DNA of 64,000 nt from Maritimibacter fusiformis. GTDB taxonomy: Bacteria > Pseudomonadota > Alphaproteobacteria > Rhodobacterales > Rhodobacteraceae. Position numbers and translations under genes: made by a program. The notes beneath the pieces were generated by a model. That model was not told where the DNA came from. It did no database searches and worked only from the letters and a program-made list of their open reading frames with translations. Positions 37,052-46,746 of the stretch are shown piece after piece (the stretch's first letter is position 1; each line of letters starts with the position of its first letter). The DNA lies in contig NZ_VSIY01000004.1 in the NCBI RefSeq assembly GCF_008086115.1, forward strand, positions 558,001 through 622,000, read 5' to 3'.

Positions 37052-37387
37052 ATGAAGGTTTATGGCATCAAATCATGTGACACGGTGCGCCGGGCGCTGC
37101 GCGAGCTGACCGCCGCCGGCCATGCGCCCGAGCTTGTCGATGTCCGCGAAACCCCGTTGCAGGCGGCTGACCTGGCGCGGTTTGCCGAGACCTTCGGCGA
37201 AGCCTTGGTGAACCGCCGCTCGACCACCTGGCGCGGGCTTGACGAGGCTGCGCGCGCGGGCGATCCGGCGGCGCTGATCGCGGCCCATCCGACCCTGATG
37301 AAACGTCCCGTGATCGAGGCGGATGGCAGTATTACCCTGGGGTGGGACAAGGAAACCCGCGCCAAATGGCTTGGCAATCCGGCCTGA
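37052..37387 (+). CDS. ArsC/Spx-family reductase-like protein (YffB type)
   Basis: This 111-residue thioredoxin-fold protein starts MKVYGIKSCDTVRRAL, with the single N-terminal Cys9 of the YffB/ArsC-like group. It has RRSTTWRGL and the conserved LMKRPVIE near the end. It is probably a glutathione-dependent reductase, but its substrate is unknown. It lies 71 bp behind the DUF2177 gene. Confidence 0.8.
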   Translation: MKVYGIKSCDTVRRALRELTAAGHAPELVDVRETPLQAADLARFAETFGEALVNRRSTTWRGLDEAARAGDPAALIAAHPTLMKRPVIEADGSITLGWDKETRAKWLGNPA

Positions 37388-37423
37388 CATGCCTACATCG
37401 CTGGGACCAAACGGAGGGCGATC

Positions 37424-37792
37424 ATGCGCAATGCAGCAGCAGTTCTTGGGATCATCGCGGGCGTGATGGGCATGTTTGTCGGGCTGTTCGGCTATGGCTG
37501 GACCTCGCTGGTCGAGCGTGAGCCGGATGTCGGCACCATCTTCGGCGCCTTCGACAACCCCGGTTTCATCAAGTTCGTCTCGATCGCCGCCCCGACGCTG
37601 GCCATTGCCGGCGGCGCGATGGCCAAGATCCGGGCGCTCTGGGGCGGGGTGCTGCTGATCATCTCGGCGATCCTGATGCAGCAGGCCTTCGCCTTCAACG
37701 CGGCCACGATGTTTCCCATCGTCATGGCCGGGCTGGGCGGCATCCTGGCGATCGCGGCAGGCCGGCCGGACGAGCCGAAATCACATTTTTGA
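37424..37792 (+). CDS. Hypothetical four-helix membrane protein
   Basis: This 122-residue product has about four hydrophobic segments, starting LGIIAGVMGMFVGLFGYGW. It ends with a short polar tail (GRPDEPKSHF). GGAGGG lies before the ATG. Its last 12 bp overlap the end of the convergent DoxX gene. I recognise no named family with certainty. Confidence 0.65.
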   Translation: MRNAAAVLGIIAGVMGMFVGLFGYGWTSLVEREPDVGTIFGAFDNPGFIKFVSIAAPTLAIAGGAMAKIRALWGGVLLIISAILMQQAFAFNAATMFPIVMAGLGGILAIAAGRPDEPKSHF

Positions 37793-38299
37793 GGCCACCA
37801 GCCGGTCGAGCGAGATCGGCCCCGCGCCCTTGAAGATCAAAACCGCCAGAAGCATCACCCAGAACAGCCGCTGATCGAGGATCGCGCTGTCGGGGATACG
37901 GTCGAACCACGCGCCGATGGCGGTGGCGTCGGCATTGTGACCGATGATGTCGGTCAGGCTTTGCACCACGACGAACCCGATCATCCCCAATGCGGCCAGC
38001 CGGGTCAGAAGCCCGACGAGGATCAGCGCGGGCAGGACGAACTCGGCATAGGTGCCCGCCAGCACCACCAGCCGGTGCCAGAGGCCAAGCTGCCCGGCGT
38101 CATAGCTGACCGCCTCCATCGCGCGGGGGAAGATCTGGGCATAGGCGCCGAGCGAGGGCGAGAACGGCCCGTCGCCCAGCTTGGTCAGGGCCGAGGCCCA
38201 GAAATAGCCCGCCAGCGAGGCCGCGAAGGTCAGGCGCGCGAGGCTGGGAAGCACGGCGTCGCCTGCGGTGTCGAGGCGGGCGAGGGTGGCGCGGATCAT
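37781..38299 (-). CDS. DoxX-family membrane protein of the bufferin operon
   Basis: This 172-residue DoxX-like protein has four membrane helices, including FAASLAGYFWASALTKL and YAEFVLPALILVGLLTRL. It is the last gene of the four-gene unit after the precursor, MNIO enzyme and DUF2063 protein, the place BufD holds in described bufferin operons. It starts 1 bp after the DUF2063 gene. The role may be redox or membrane support for peptide export or modification. Confidence 0.8.
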   Translation of the reverse strand: MIRATLARLDTAGDAVLPSLARLTFAASLAGYFWASALTKLGDGPFSPSLGAYAQIFPRAMEAVSYDAGQLGLWHRLVVLAGTYAEFVLPALILVGLLTRLAALGMIGFVVVQSLTDIIGHNADATAIGAWFDRIPDSAILDQRLFWVMLLAVLIFKGAGPISLDRLVASKM

Positions 38300-38300
38300 G

Positions 38301-39026
38301 TCAGATCTCCAATCCGGTGATGGCGCCGCCCTGCATCAGGAGCGTGAGGATGGCGGCAAGGTCGAGGTCGTCACCGGCCCGGGCGAGTGCAGCCTCGATG
38401 CGCGCACCGTCGACGATCGCCGCGACAAAATGTGCTGCGGCGGGCGGGATCGGGGTGGCGACGGGGTCGAAACCGGGGCGCGTGATCAACACGTCCTGCG
38501 CCCCGCCCCGGGCCTTGGGGGCGGCGGGGTCGAGGCCCGCGCGCCAGATCGCATGCACCGGGTAGGCAGAGCGCAAAAGCCCCAGCGCCGGGGCCAGTGT
38601 CACCACCGCCTGTTCCAGATCGGGCGTTTCCAGCCGCGCTGGGTCGATGGGGCGCGCGTCCGCCGCGTGGTAGGCGGCGCGCAGCGCCAGTTCCAGCCTG
38701 GCGACATCCGCCAGGTAGGGCAGATGCGCGACCGGCGGAAACCCTTCCAGAAACGCCGGGAAATCAGCGCCATAGAGGGTCAGAACCGGCGAGGTCGGCG
38801 GATGGGCGCGCACGAAGGTGCTGGCCATCGCGGTGAAGAACTCGGCACCCACCAGCCCGCGGATGGCGGGAAAGCCGGTGACCAGCGCCTCGGTCAGCCC
38901 GACCACCACGTTGTTGCGGTAAACGTCGAACCGCGCCCCGGCCGGGCGGCCCTCGGGGTCGACCAGCCCTCGCGGCGGGGTGGTCTCGGGGTCGGTCAGC
39001 GCGGGGGCGAAATCGGCGGTGCTCAT
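38301..39026 (-). CDS. DUF2063 DNA-binding-domain-like partner protein (BufC/HvfC type)
   Basis: This protein of about 241 residues begins with the DUF2063 domain ([29 protein letters not shown]), followed by a second, less conserved helical half. DUF2063 proteins bind the precursor and help the MNIO enzyme; despite the domain name there is no sign of DNA binding. It overlaps the MNIO gene by 4 bp. Confidence 0.85.
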   Translation of the reverse strand: MSTADFAPALTDPETTPPRGLVDPEGRPAGARFDVYRNNVVVGLTEALVTGFPAIRGLVGAEFFTAMASTFVRAHPPTSPVLTLYGADFPAFLEGFPPVAHLPYLADVARLELALRAAYHAADARPIDPARLETPDLEQAVVTLAPALGLLRSAYPVHAIWRAGLDPAAPKARGGAQDVLITRPGFDPVATPIPPAAAHFVAAIVDGARIEAALARAGDDLDLAAILTLLMQGGAITGLEI

Positions 39027-39877
39027 CGGGGTCGCGCCGCTTCGAGTATCTCGGTCGCGCGCGCCGCCTCGGCGGCCAGCACCGGCCAGTCGGGCACGTC
39101 GTTGTCCCATTCGATCAGTGTCGGCGCGGGGCCAAGGCGCGCGATCACATCGGCATAGAGGTGCCAGACCGGATCGACCACCGGGGCGGCGTGGTTGTCG
39201 ATCAGGAGCGGCGCGCCGTGATCGTCGGCCTGTTCGTCATGCCCGCCCAGATGCAATTCGCCCACCGCGTCCATCGGAAAGGCGCCGATATAGGCGCGCG
39301 GGTCGGTCTGCTGGTTGGTCGCGGCGACGAAGACGTTGTTGACGTCCAGCAGCAAGCGGCAGCCGGTGCGCCGGACAAGCTCGGCCAGGAAATCGGTCTC
39401 GGACCATGTGCTCTCGGCGAAGGCGAGGTAGGTGGCGGGGTTTTCCAGAAGCATGCGGCGGCCGAGCGCCTGTTGCACCTGGTCGATGTGATCCGCCACC
39501 CGCGCAAGCGTCGCGTCGGTGTAGGGCAGCGGCAGAAGGTCGTTGAAAAATGCGCCGCCGTGGCTCGACCAGGCGAGGTGTTCGGAAAAGCTCGCGGGTT
39601 TCAGCCAGTCGACGAGGTGGCGCAACCGGGCCAGGTGGGCGGTGTCCAGCGGTTCGTCGCCGCCGATCGACAGGCCCACGCCGTGCACCGAAATGGCAAA
39701 GCGCTCGGCCAGCGCGCGAAGCTGCGCCAGCGGGCGTCCACCATCGCCCATGTAGTTCTCGGCGTGGATTTCCAGCCAGGCGACCGGGCCGGGATCGTGC
39801 ATGATGGCGGCGAAATGCTGCGGCTTGTAGCCGGTGCCGGCGGCTGGCGGCAAACGGTCTGCCGAGGTGTCGAACAT
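39023..39877 (-). CDS. MNIO-family peptide-modifying enzyme (DUF692, BufB type)
   Basis: This 284-residue TIM-barrel multinuclear iron oxidase carries the typical histidine and acid ligands: [42 protein letters not shown] and [10 protein letters not shown]. In bufferin systems this enzyme converts precursor cysteines to thiooxazole-type heterocycles. GGAGGG precedes the ATG. It follows the precursor gene after a strong hairpin and overlaps the partner gene. Confidence 0.88.
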   Translation of the reverse strand: MFDTSADRLPPAAGTGYKPQHFAAIMHDPGPVAWLEIHAENYMGDGGRPLAQLRALAERFAISVHGVGLSIGGDEPLDTAHLARLRHLVDWLKPASFSEHLAWSSHGGAFFNDLLPLPYTDATLARVADHIDQVQQALGRRMLLENPATYLAFAESTWSETDFLAELVRRTGCRLLLDVNNVFVAATNQQTDPRAYIGAFPMDAVGELHLGGHDEQADDHGAPLLIDNHAAPVVDPVWHLYADVIARLGPAPTLIEWDNDVPDWPVLAAEAARATEILEAARPR

Positions 39878-39899
39878 CGCGCCCTCCCTGATGCAAACT

Positions 39900-39923
39900 G
39901 CCCCCGACCCGCAGGTCGGGGGC
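39900..39923 (-). terminator. Attenuator-like hairpin between bufA-like precursor and MNIO gene
   Basis: A perfect ten-pair stem GCCCCCGACC / GGTCGGGGGC with a four-base loop lies just after the precursor stop. There is no T-tract, so it is more likely a partial terminator or RNA-stabilising element that keeps precursor transcript in excess over enzyme transcript. Confidence 0.6.
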
Positions 39924-39930
39924 GCTCTGG

Positions 39931-40236
39931 TCATGCGGGGATGTCGCGCTCCAGCGCCTCGAGCGAGCCTTTGCGGCCCTCGGGCAGGATCTTGTCCCAG
40001 GCGACGTTCTCGCAGGCGCCTTCGGGCACCAGCGTCCAGGCGTTGCCCTGGTAGTCGACCTTGGATGTGCCCGCGCAGGTCGTGCCCGGCCCGGCGGCGC
40101 AATCGTTCTGACCGGCGAGCGCAATGCCGAAGCATTTTTCCTGCGCCATGTCCTGGGCATGGGCGCTGGTGGCCAGACCGGCCACGGCGGTTGCGACGGC
40201 GCTGGCCACCGCAAGGGACTTGAGTTGATTGGACAT
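39931..40236 (-). CDS. Bufferin-type precursor peptide (DUF2282, BufA1-like)
   Basis: This 101-residue secreted peptide has a signal sequence ending SAHA (about residue 27). Its core has four cysteines in [18 protein letters not shown] and EGACENV contexts, with the family phrase [14 protein letters not shown]. It matches DUF2282 precursors whose cysteines are modified by the adjacent MNIO enzyme to give a periplasmic copper-binding peptide. GGAGGA lies before the ATG. An upstream in-frame ATG at 40308 would spoil the signal peptide. Confidence 0.87.
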   Translation of the reverse strand: MSNQLKSLAVASAVATAVAGLATSAHAQDMAQEKCFGIALAGQNDCAAGPGTTCAGTSKVDYQGNAWTLVPEGACENVAWDKILPEGRKGSLEALERDIPA

Positions 40237-40388
40237 CGGGTTCCTCCACTGTTGATCCGAAAATCGGCATCGCACGTATCGGCGATGAAACAGGGCTATC
40301 CGCGGCATGCGCTCACCTGCCAGTCACAGGCGCGTGCATGACCGGGCTGTGACGAGATGAAACATACGGGGTTGTGAATTGACCGATT

Positions 40389-40417
40389 GAAAAAGGCGAC
40401 CCGAAGGCCGCCTTTCC
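40389..40417 (-). terminator. Rho-independent terminator of thrS
   Basis: On the minus strand GGCGGCC-TTCG-GGTCGCC forms a stem with one mismatch and is followed by TTTTTC, about 25 bp after the thrS stop. Confidence 0.75.
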
Positions 40418-40444
40418 CGCGTTTTCAAATGTTTGCCCGCGTGA

Positions 40445-42427
40445 TCAGGCGAGATCGGGCGGCGTGGCTTCCCGCGCCAGTTCAGCGACCGCCTCGTCGA
40501 GTGCAACAACCCGGCTGTGTTTTTCGCCCAGCCGGCGCAGGCTCACGGTGCGGTCCTCGACCTCTTTCATGCCGACGGCCAGGATCACCGGCACCTTGCC
40601 CACGGAATGTTCGCGGACCTTGTAGTTGATCTTTTCGTTGCGGGTGTCGGCCTCGGCCCGCACCCCGGCGGCACGCAGTTTCTCGGTGACTTCGCGCACG
40701 AAATCGTCGGCATCCGAGACGATCGAGGCGACCACCACCTGACGCGGCGCGATCCAGAACGGCAGTTTGCCTTCCCAGTTCTCGATCAGGATACCGATGA
40801 AGCGTTCGAACGACCCGAGGCAGGCGCGATGAAGCATGAAGGGCCGGTGCTTGACGCCGTCCTCGCCGATGTAGCTCGCGTCCAGCCGTTCGGGCAGGTT
40901 CGGGTCGACCTGGAAGGTGCCGCATTGCCAGACCCGGCCGATCGCGTCGGTGAGGTAGAAGTCAAGTTTGGGGCCGTAAAACGCGCCGTCGCCGGGTTCC
41001 AGCGTATAGTCGCGCCCGACCGCCTTGATCGCCTTTTCAAGCGCGCCTTCGACGTAATCCCAGCTTTCGTCGCTGCCCACCCGCTTTTCGGGGCGGGTGG
41101 CAAAGCGGATCTCGAACTCGGGAAAGCCAAGCTCGGCATAGACATTCGCGAGGAAGTCGATGAACCGCGCGCATTCGGATTGGATCTGGTCTTCGGTGCA
41201 GAAGATATGCGCGTCGTCCTGGGTAAAGCCGCGCACCCGCATGATGCCGTGCAGCGCGCCGGACGGCTCGAACCGGGCGCAGGAGCCGAATTCGGCCAGC
41301 CGCAGCGGCAGATCGCGGTAGCTTTTCAGACCCTGGTTGAACACCTGCACATGGCAGGGGCAGTTCATCGGTTTGAGCGCATTGATCCGGGTCTGGTCGC
41401 GGTTCTTCGCCGTGGCATCGTCGTTCTCGCCGTCGCGGCTTTCGTCCACTTCGACGATGAACATGTGGTGCTGGTATTTCTCCCAGTGGCCGGAGGCTTC
41501 CCACAGCTTGCGGTCCACGACTTGCGGCGTGTTGATCTCGTCATAGCCGCCCGCGCGCTGCTTGCGGCGCATGTAGTCCTGAAGCGTGGTGTAGATGGTC
41601 CAGCCGTTGGGGTGCCAGAACACCTGCCCGGGTGCCTCTTCCTGCATGTGAAACAGGTCCATCTCGCGGCCAAGGCGGCGATGGTCGCGCTTTTCGGCCT
41701 CTTCGAGGAAGGTTAGGTATTTCTTCAACGCGTCGCGGTTCAGAAACCCGACGCCATAGATGCGTTGCAGCATCGGGCGGTTGCTGTCGCCGCGCCAATA
41801 GGCCCCGGCCACCTTCATCAGCTTGAAGGCGTCGGCGGGGATCTGGCCGGTGTGCTGCAGATGCGGGCCGCGGCACAGGTCCTGCCAATGGCCGTGCCAA
41901 TACATGCGGATCGGTTGGCCGTCGTCGGGGATCGCGTTGACCAGCTCGACCTTGTAGGGCTCGTTGTTGGCCTCGTAATAGGCCACCGCGCGGTCGCGGT
42001 CCCAGACCTCGGTGGTCACCGGGTCGCGGCGGTTGATGATCTCTTTCATCTTGGCCTCGATCGCGCCGAGGTCTTCGGGCGTGAACGGCTCTTCGCGGTC
42101 GAAATCGTAATACCATCCGTTCTCGATCACCGGGCCGATGGTGACCTTGACGCCGGGCCAAAGCTCCTGCACCGCGCGCGCCATCACGTGGGCGGCGTCG
42201 TGACGCACAAGCTCCAGCGCCTGGGCCTCATCCTTCATCGTGTGGATGGCAATCTCGGCGTCCCCGGTGATCGGCCATTGCAGATCGTAATGCTGGCCGT
42301 TCACGGTGGCGGATATCGCCTTTTTCGCCAGTGAATTGGAAATGCCTGCGGCAACTTCGCCGGCGGTGACGCCGGAGGGGAACTTGCGCGAATTGCCATC
42401 GGGGAATGTCAGGGAAATCTCGGCCAT
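40445..42427 (-). CDS. thrS: Threonine-tRNA ligase
   Basis: This 660-residue class II synthetase charges tRNA-Thr. It has the N-terminal TGS domain ([13 protein letters not shown]), and the editing-domain zinc-type motif [11 protein letters not shown]. In the catalytic core the zinc-site region [10 protein letters not shown] and motif 2-type [15 protein letters not shown] are seen. The anticodon-binding domain ends the protein. The length is normal. The ATG at 42427 is preferred over an upstream in-frame ATG. Confidence 0.95.
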   Translation of the reverse strand: MAEISLTFPDGNSRKFPSGVTAGEVAAGISNSLAKKAISATVNGQHYDLQWPITGDAEIAIHTMKDEAQALELVRHDAAHVMARAVQELWPGVKVTIGPVIENGWYYDFDREEPFTPEDLGAIEAKMKEIINRRDPVTTEVWDRDRAVAYYEANNEPYKVELVNAIPDDGQPIRMYWHGHWQDLCRGPHLQHTGQIPADAFKLMKVAGAYWRGDSNRPMLQRIYGVGFLNRDALKKYLTFLEEAEKRDHRRLGREMDLFHMQEEAPGQVFWHPNGWTIYTTLQDYMRRKQRAGGYDEINTPQVVDRKLWEASGHWEKYQHHMFIVEVDESRDGENDDATAKNRDQTRINALKPMNCPCHVQVFNQGLKSYRDLPLRLAEFGSCARFEPSGALHGIMRVRGFTQDDAHIFCTEDQIQSECARFIDFLANVYAELGFPEFEIRFATRPEKRVGSDESWDYVEGALEKAIKAVGRDYTLEPGDGAFYGPKLDFYLTDAIGRVWQCGTFQVDPNLPERLDASYIGEDGVKHRPFMLHRACLGSFERFIGILIENWEGKLPFWIAPRQVVVASIVSDADDFVREVTEKLRAAGVRAEADTRNEKINYKVREHSVGKVPVILAVGMKEVEDRTVSLRRLGEKHSRVVALDEAVAELAREATPPDLA

Positions 42428-42584
42428 GCGGCTCGTCTCCTCGTCGGTTTGGCGCCCACGGAACGCCCGGTTGCGGGTTATGGTGCGGCTGATTTGCCCC
42501 CGGCGGGCCACACTGTCAACCATGCGGGGCCGGTTTTTGCCCGATGCGCCTTTCCGAGCACGATGTTTTGCCTATGCTGACGCA

Positions 42585-43826
42585 ATGATTGACGCATTGT
42601 TCACCCGGATCGCGGGCAAACCCGAACTTGAACACGAAGCCCCGAACGGGCTGCGCCATGTCGCCGCGCTGACCATGACCAAGCTGGCGGACGGGCTGAT
42701 CGACCCCAAGCTGGTGCTGGCCTGGCTGTTCACCGCGCTGGCGGTGCCGACCGGCTTTATCTCGGCGCTGGTGCCGATCCGCGAGGCGGGGGCGCTGTTG
42801 CCGCAGTTGTGGCTGGCGACGCGGCTCGAGGCGATGACCCAGCGAAAATGGATGTGGGTCGTCGGCAGCGTCGGGCAGGGGATTGCCGCCGCCGCGATCG
42901 CCTTCGCCGCGCTGAGGCTCGAAGGCGCGGCGGCGGGCTGGGTTATCGTGGTGGCGCTTGCGGTCTTGGCGGTGTCGCGCGCGGCAGCCTCGGTGTCCTA
43001 CAAGGAACTGCTGGGCAAGAGCGTGGGCGAGAGCCGGCGCGGCGCCGTCACCGGGATGGCGGGGTCGTTGTCGGCCGCCGGGGTGGTTGTCTTTGCGCTC
43101 TTGCTGGTTGGCGGCGTGCTGAAAGGCCAGGTGGCGCTGGCCGGGGCGGTGGCGCTCGCGGCGGCGCTGTGGCTGGTGTCGGCGCTGATTTTCGTGACGC
43201 TGCAGGAGTCCCCGAGCAAACCCGACCGCAGCGGGCGCATCGGCGCGGTGCTGCTGCTTCTGCGCGACGACAAACGCCTCGCGCGCTTCGTCGTCGCGCG
43301 CGGCTTTCTGGTCGCGACGGCCCTGTCGCCGCCCTATATCGTCCTGATCGCGGGCGAGGGTGAGAGCAGTATCGGCGATCTCGGCTTTCTCGTGATCGCC
43401 TCGTCGGCGGCGGCGTTCCTGTCGACCTATGCCTGGGGCCGCATGGCGGATCGCTCGAGCCGCCGGGTGCTGATCCTGTCCGGCCTTCTGGGGGCTGCGG
43501 CGATGGTCGGTGCGGTGACGCTGTCATGGCTGGGGCTGGCCGAGTCGGTCTGGGCAATGCCGGCAGCGCTGTTTCTGCTGATGATCGCGCATCACGGCGT
43601 GCGGCAGGGCCGGTCGATCTTCATCGTCGACATGGCGCCGGAGGGCCGGCGGGGCAGCTATGCTGCCGCCGCAAACACCGTGATCGGCGTGCTTTTGCTG
43701 GTGGCGGGCGCGGGCGGCGGACTGTTGTCGATGCTGGGCCCCGAGGCGACGCTGATCGGGTTTGCCGGCCTTGCAGTGACCGGGGCGGCGATTGCCGCCG
43801 GTCTGCCCGAGGTCGGGGGCGGCTGA
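42585..43826 (+). CDS. MFS transporter
   Basis: This 413-residue protein has about ten to twelve hydrophobic segments. The central basic loop carries RDDKRLARFVVARG, and a GRMADRSSRRVLIL segment matches the MFS loop motif. The N-terminal 35 residues are cytoplasmic. It is divergent from thrS. Substrate is unknown. The ATG at 42585 lies within a frame open further upstream, which overlaps thrS and was rejected. Confidence 0.78.
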   Translation: MIDALFTRIAGKPELEHEAPNGLRHVAALTMTKLADGLIDPKLVLAWLFTALAVPTGFISALVPIREAGALLPQLWLATRLEAMTQRKWMWVVGSVGQGIAAAAIAFAALRLEGAAAGWVIVVALAVLAVSRAAASVSYKELLGKSVGESRRGAVTGMAGSLSAAGVVVFALLLVGGVLKGQVALAGAVALAAALWLVSALIFVTLQESPSKPDRSGRIGAVLLLLRDDKRLARFVVARGFLVATALSPPYIVLIAGEGESSIGDLGFLVIASSAAAFLSTYAWGRMADRSSRRVLILSGLLGAAAMVGAVTLSWLGLAESVWAMPAALFLLMIAHHGVRQGRSIFIVDMAPEGRRGSYAAAANTVIGVLLLVAGAGGGLLSMLGPEATLIGFAGLAVTGAAIAAGLPEVGGG

Positions 43827-43888
43827 CCCCTTTCGCTTGGCTCCGCGATCATGCAGGATCGCGGCAACAGGGACGAGGGAGGTGCGGC

Positions 43889-44632
43889 GTGGCAGGGCCA
43901 TCCTATTTCGAAACCGGCGCCGGGCGGCGGCTGGCCTATCACAGGACCGACGGTGCGGGGCCGGGCGTGGTCTTCCTCGGCGGCTTCATGTCGGACATGG
44001 AGGGCACCAAGGCGCTGGCGCTGGAGGATTGGGCGCGTGAGGCGGGCCGGGCCTTTCTGCGCTTCGACTATTCCGGGCACGGGCAAAGCGACGGCGCCTT
44101 TACCGAGGGCTGCATCGGCGACTGGGCGGCGGATGCGCGCGCGGTCATCGAGGGGCTGACCGAGGGGCCGCAGATCCTGGTCGGCTCGTCGATGGGAGGT
44201 TGGATTTCTGCAATCCTGGCCCGGGATATCCCCGAAAAACTCGCCGGTTTTGTCGGAATCGCCGCAGCGCCGGATTTCACCGAGGATTCGATGTGGGCCG
44301 GGTTCTCGGCCGAGGACCGCGCCCGGCTGGAAGCCGATGGCGTGGTGTATCTGCCCTCTGACTACGGCGACCCCTATCCGATCACCCGGCGGCTGATCGA
44401 GGACGGGCGGCAGAATCTGGTGCTGCGCGCGCCCTTGGCGATGGACGTGCCAGTGCGGCTGTTGCAAGGCACGGCGGATGAGGATGTCGCGCGCGAGGTG
44501 GCGTTGGCGCTGCTCGATCATATCGACGCCCCGGACCTGCGGCTCACGCTGGTCAAGGGGGCGGACCACCGGTTCTCGACGCCGGAATGCCTGGCGCTGG
44601 TGATCGCCGCGATCGACGAGGTCACGCGATGA
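43889..44632 (+). CDS. Alpha/beta hydrolase (ABHD10-like)
   Basis: This 247-residue hydrolase starts with GTG behind a perfect GGGAGG site. The nucleophile elbow is GSSMGGW, and an earlier FDYSGHGQSDG region is typical of serine esterases. The catalytic Asp and His are likely in GTADEDV and GADHRF. A second alpha/beta hydrolase follows with an ATGA overlap, so the two are probably coexpressed. Confidence 0.8.
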   Translation: MAGPSYFETGAGRRLAYHRTDGAGPGVVFLGGFMSDMEGTKALALEDWAREAGRAFLRFDYSGHGQSDGAFTEGCIGDWAADARAVIEGLTEGPQILVGSSMGGWISAILARDIPEKLAGFVGIAAAPDFTEDSMWAGFSAEDRARLEADGVVYLPSDYGDPYPITRRLIEDGRQNLVLRAPLAMDVPVRLLQGTADEDVAREVALALLDHIDAPDLRLTLVKGADHRFSTPECLALVIAAIDEVTR

Positions 44633-45339
44633 AAGAGGCAGTCCTGTTCGTGCCCGGCATGATGTGCGACGCGCGGGTGTTCACGCCGCAGATCGAACAC
44701 CTGTCGCGCGATCACACGGTGCATGTCGCCAGTGTCACCCAGGGCGAGTCGATCCGCGAAATGGCCGCCAACGTGATCCACCAGGCGCCTGGGCGCTTTG
44801 CGCTGGCGGGGTTGTCGATGGGCGGGATCGTGGCGATGGAAATCCTGCGCCGGGTGCCGGAACGGGTGACACGAATCGCGCTGATCTCGACCTCGCCGCT
44901 GCCCGAGACGCCGGAGCAGGCGTCATGGCGCGAACCGCAGATCATCCAGGCGCAGACCGGGCGTTTCGAAGAGGCCCTGCGCGGCGCAATGAGCCCGGAC
45001 AACCTGGCCCCCGGCGCCGGTCGGGCGCGCGTGCTCGAACGGCTGGACGAGATGGCCTATGACATCGGGGTCGCGACCTTCATCCGCCAGTCGCGCGCAC
45101 TTCAGCGACGCCCGGACGCGCAGAAGACCCTGCGCATGACCAAGGCGCCCGCGCTGGTGATGTGCGGCGAGCACGACAAGATGACACCGGTGCGCCGCCA
45201 CAGCTTCATGGCGGAACTGATCCCCTATGCCGAACTGGTGGTGCTGGACGACGCCGGCCATATCCCGACGCTGGAGACGCCCGAAAAGGTGAACCTGGCG
45301 CTCCGGGCCTGGCTGGACCTGCCGATGATGCTACGTTAG
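44629..45339 (+). CDS. Alpha/beta hydrolase
   Basis: This 236-residue protein has the nucleophile elbow AGLSMGGIVAM, an acid in CGEHDKMTP and a histidine in DDAGHIPTLE, which completes the triad. The short length is typical of BioH/RsbQ-type hydrolases. It overlaps the preceding hydrolase by 4 bp and the convergent PHA depolymerase gene by 4 bp. Natural substrate is unknown. Confidence 0.8.
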   Translation: MKEAVLFVPGMMCDARVFTPQIEHLSRDHTVHVASVTQGESIREMAANVIHQAPGRFALAGLSMGGIVAMEILRRVPERVTRIALISTSPLPETPEQASWREPQIIQAQTGRFEEALRGAMSPDNLAPGAGRARVLERLDEMAYDIGVATFIRQSRALQRRPDAQKTLRMTKAPALVMCGEHDKMTPVRRHSFMAELIPYAELVVLDDAGHIPTLETPEKVNLALRAWLDLPMMLR

Positions 45340-46637
45340 TTGCCGACGGCCTTGAGCCGGGGCGCGGCCTTCTTGGCACGCTTGCGTTTCGCCTGTTCGG
45401 CGTGGCTTCCGGCGTTCTGGTCGATGAAGTCGAGCACCAGCGGGCGGATGCGTTTGCGCCAGGACTTGCCGGCGAAGATGCCGTAATGCCCCGCGCCGAT
45501 CTCGATATAGCCCGCCTTCTTCTCGTCCGGCAGCCCGGTGCACAGCGGCAAGGCGGCGGCGCATTGGCCGGGTGCTGAAATGTCGTCCTTGGAGCCTTCG
45601 ACGGTCTTGACCGCGACGTTGGTGATCTTGCCGATGTCGACCTTGTGGCCGCCGACGGTAAACTCGTTCAGCGCGATCTCGCGGTTCTTGAACACCCGCT
45701 CGACGGTCGACAGGTAGAACTCGGCCGGCATGTCCATCACGGCGAGGTATTCGTCATAGAACTTGTTGTGCTTGTCGTGATCCTTGGCCTCGCCTCGGGC
45801 GACACGGCTGATCTGGTTGGTAAAGGCCTTGGCATGCTTGTCGGCGTTCATCGACATGAACGAGCTCAGTTGCAGCAGGCCCGGATAGACCATGCGCCCG
45901 ACGCCGGGATATTTGAAGCCGACACGCTGGATTGCCAGTTCCTCGAGGTGGCCCATGGTGATGCGGTTGCCGAAATCGGTCACTTCGGTCGGGGCCGCGT
46001 CAGGGTCGATCGGGCCGCCGACCAAGGTCAGGGTCTGCGGCTGGGCGTCCGGGTCCAGCTCGGCCAGGTAGGCGGTGGCCGCCAGCGTCAGAGGCGCCGG
46101 CTGGCAGACCGCGATCACGTTGATATCGGGGCCGAGCGCGCGCATGAAATCGACCAGGTAGAGGGTGTAATCCTCGACATCGAACTTGCCCTTGCTGACA
46201 GGAATGTCGCGGGCATTGTGCCAGTCGGTGATATAGACCTCGGCATCGGGCAAGAGCGAGGCGACGGTCGAGCGCAGAAGCGTGGCGTAATGGCCCGACA
46301 TCGGCGCGACCAGAAGGATGCGGCGGGCCTTTTGCGGGCGGCCCTGCACCGCGAAATGCACCAGGTCTCCGAACGGACGCTCCACCACCGTCTCGACCGA
46401 GATGACGTGATCCTGCCCGTCCGCGCCAACCACCGAGTAGATGCCCCAGTCGGGCTTGGCCACCATCCGGGCAAAGCTGCGTTCGGTCACGTCGCCCCAG
46501 GCCGCCATCCACTGCACCATCGGGTTCGGCAGGGCCGCAACCGCCGGGTAATTGGCCAGCGCCGAAGCCGTCGCGCCCAACCACTCGTTGGTGTTGCGCA
46601 TCGTCTCCATCAGGTCGTATGTCGCCATATAGCGCAT
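45336..46637 (-). CDS. phaZ: Intracellular polyhydroxyalkanoate depolymerase
   Basis: This protein of about 433 residues begins MRYMATYDLMETMR, the usual start of intracellular PhaZ proteins. It has the long alpha/beta domain with HFAVQGRPQKARRILLVAPMSGHYATLLR. VCQPAPLTLA provides the family's cysteine nucleophile. A late GAGHYGIFAGKSWR provides the histidine. It frees hydroxyacids from stored granules. The ATG at 46637 has AAAGG before it; 46661 is the longer option. It is divergent from phaC. Confidence 0.9.
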   Translation of the reverse strand: MRYMATYDLMETMRNTNEWLGATASALANYPAVAALPNPMVQWMAAWGDVTERSFARMVAKPDWGIYSVVGADGQDHVISVETVVERPFGDLVHFAVQGRPQKARRILLVAPMSGHYATLLRSTVASLLPDAEVYITDWHNARDIPVSKGKFDVEDYTLYLVDFMRALGPDINVIAVCQPAPLTLAATAYLAELDPDAQPQTLTLVGGPIDPDAAPTEVTDFGNRITMGHLEELAIQRVGFKYPGVGRMVYPGLLQLSSFMSMNADKHAKAFTNQISRVARGEAKDHDKHNKFYDEYLAVMDMPAEFYLSTVERVFKNREIALNEFTVGGHKVDIGKITNVAVKTVEGSKDDISAPGQCAAALPLCTGLPDEKKAGYIEIGAGHYGIFAGKSWRKRIRPLVLDFIDQNAGSHAEQAKRKRAKKAAPRLKAVGN

Positions 46638-46710
46638 TTTCTGCCTTTCTGTTGCGTTCATGCCGCCCGGTCAGATACCGTTGAACTAGAACGGCCCCAG
46701 CCAAAAAATG

Positions 46711-46722
46711 CTGCGGGTGCAA
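46711..46722. promoter_or_regulatory. Imperfect PhaR-like site between phaZ and phaC
   Basis: CTGC-GGGT-GCAA in the divergent region differs by one base from the CTGC-N3/4-GCAG pattern bound by PhaR in related bacteria. It lies about 25 bp before the phaC start. Confidence 0.35.
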
Positions 46723-46746
46723 ACAAGATAGGGTGGATTTATTATC

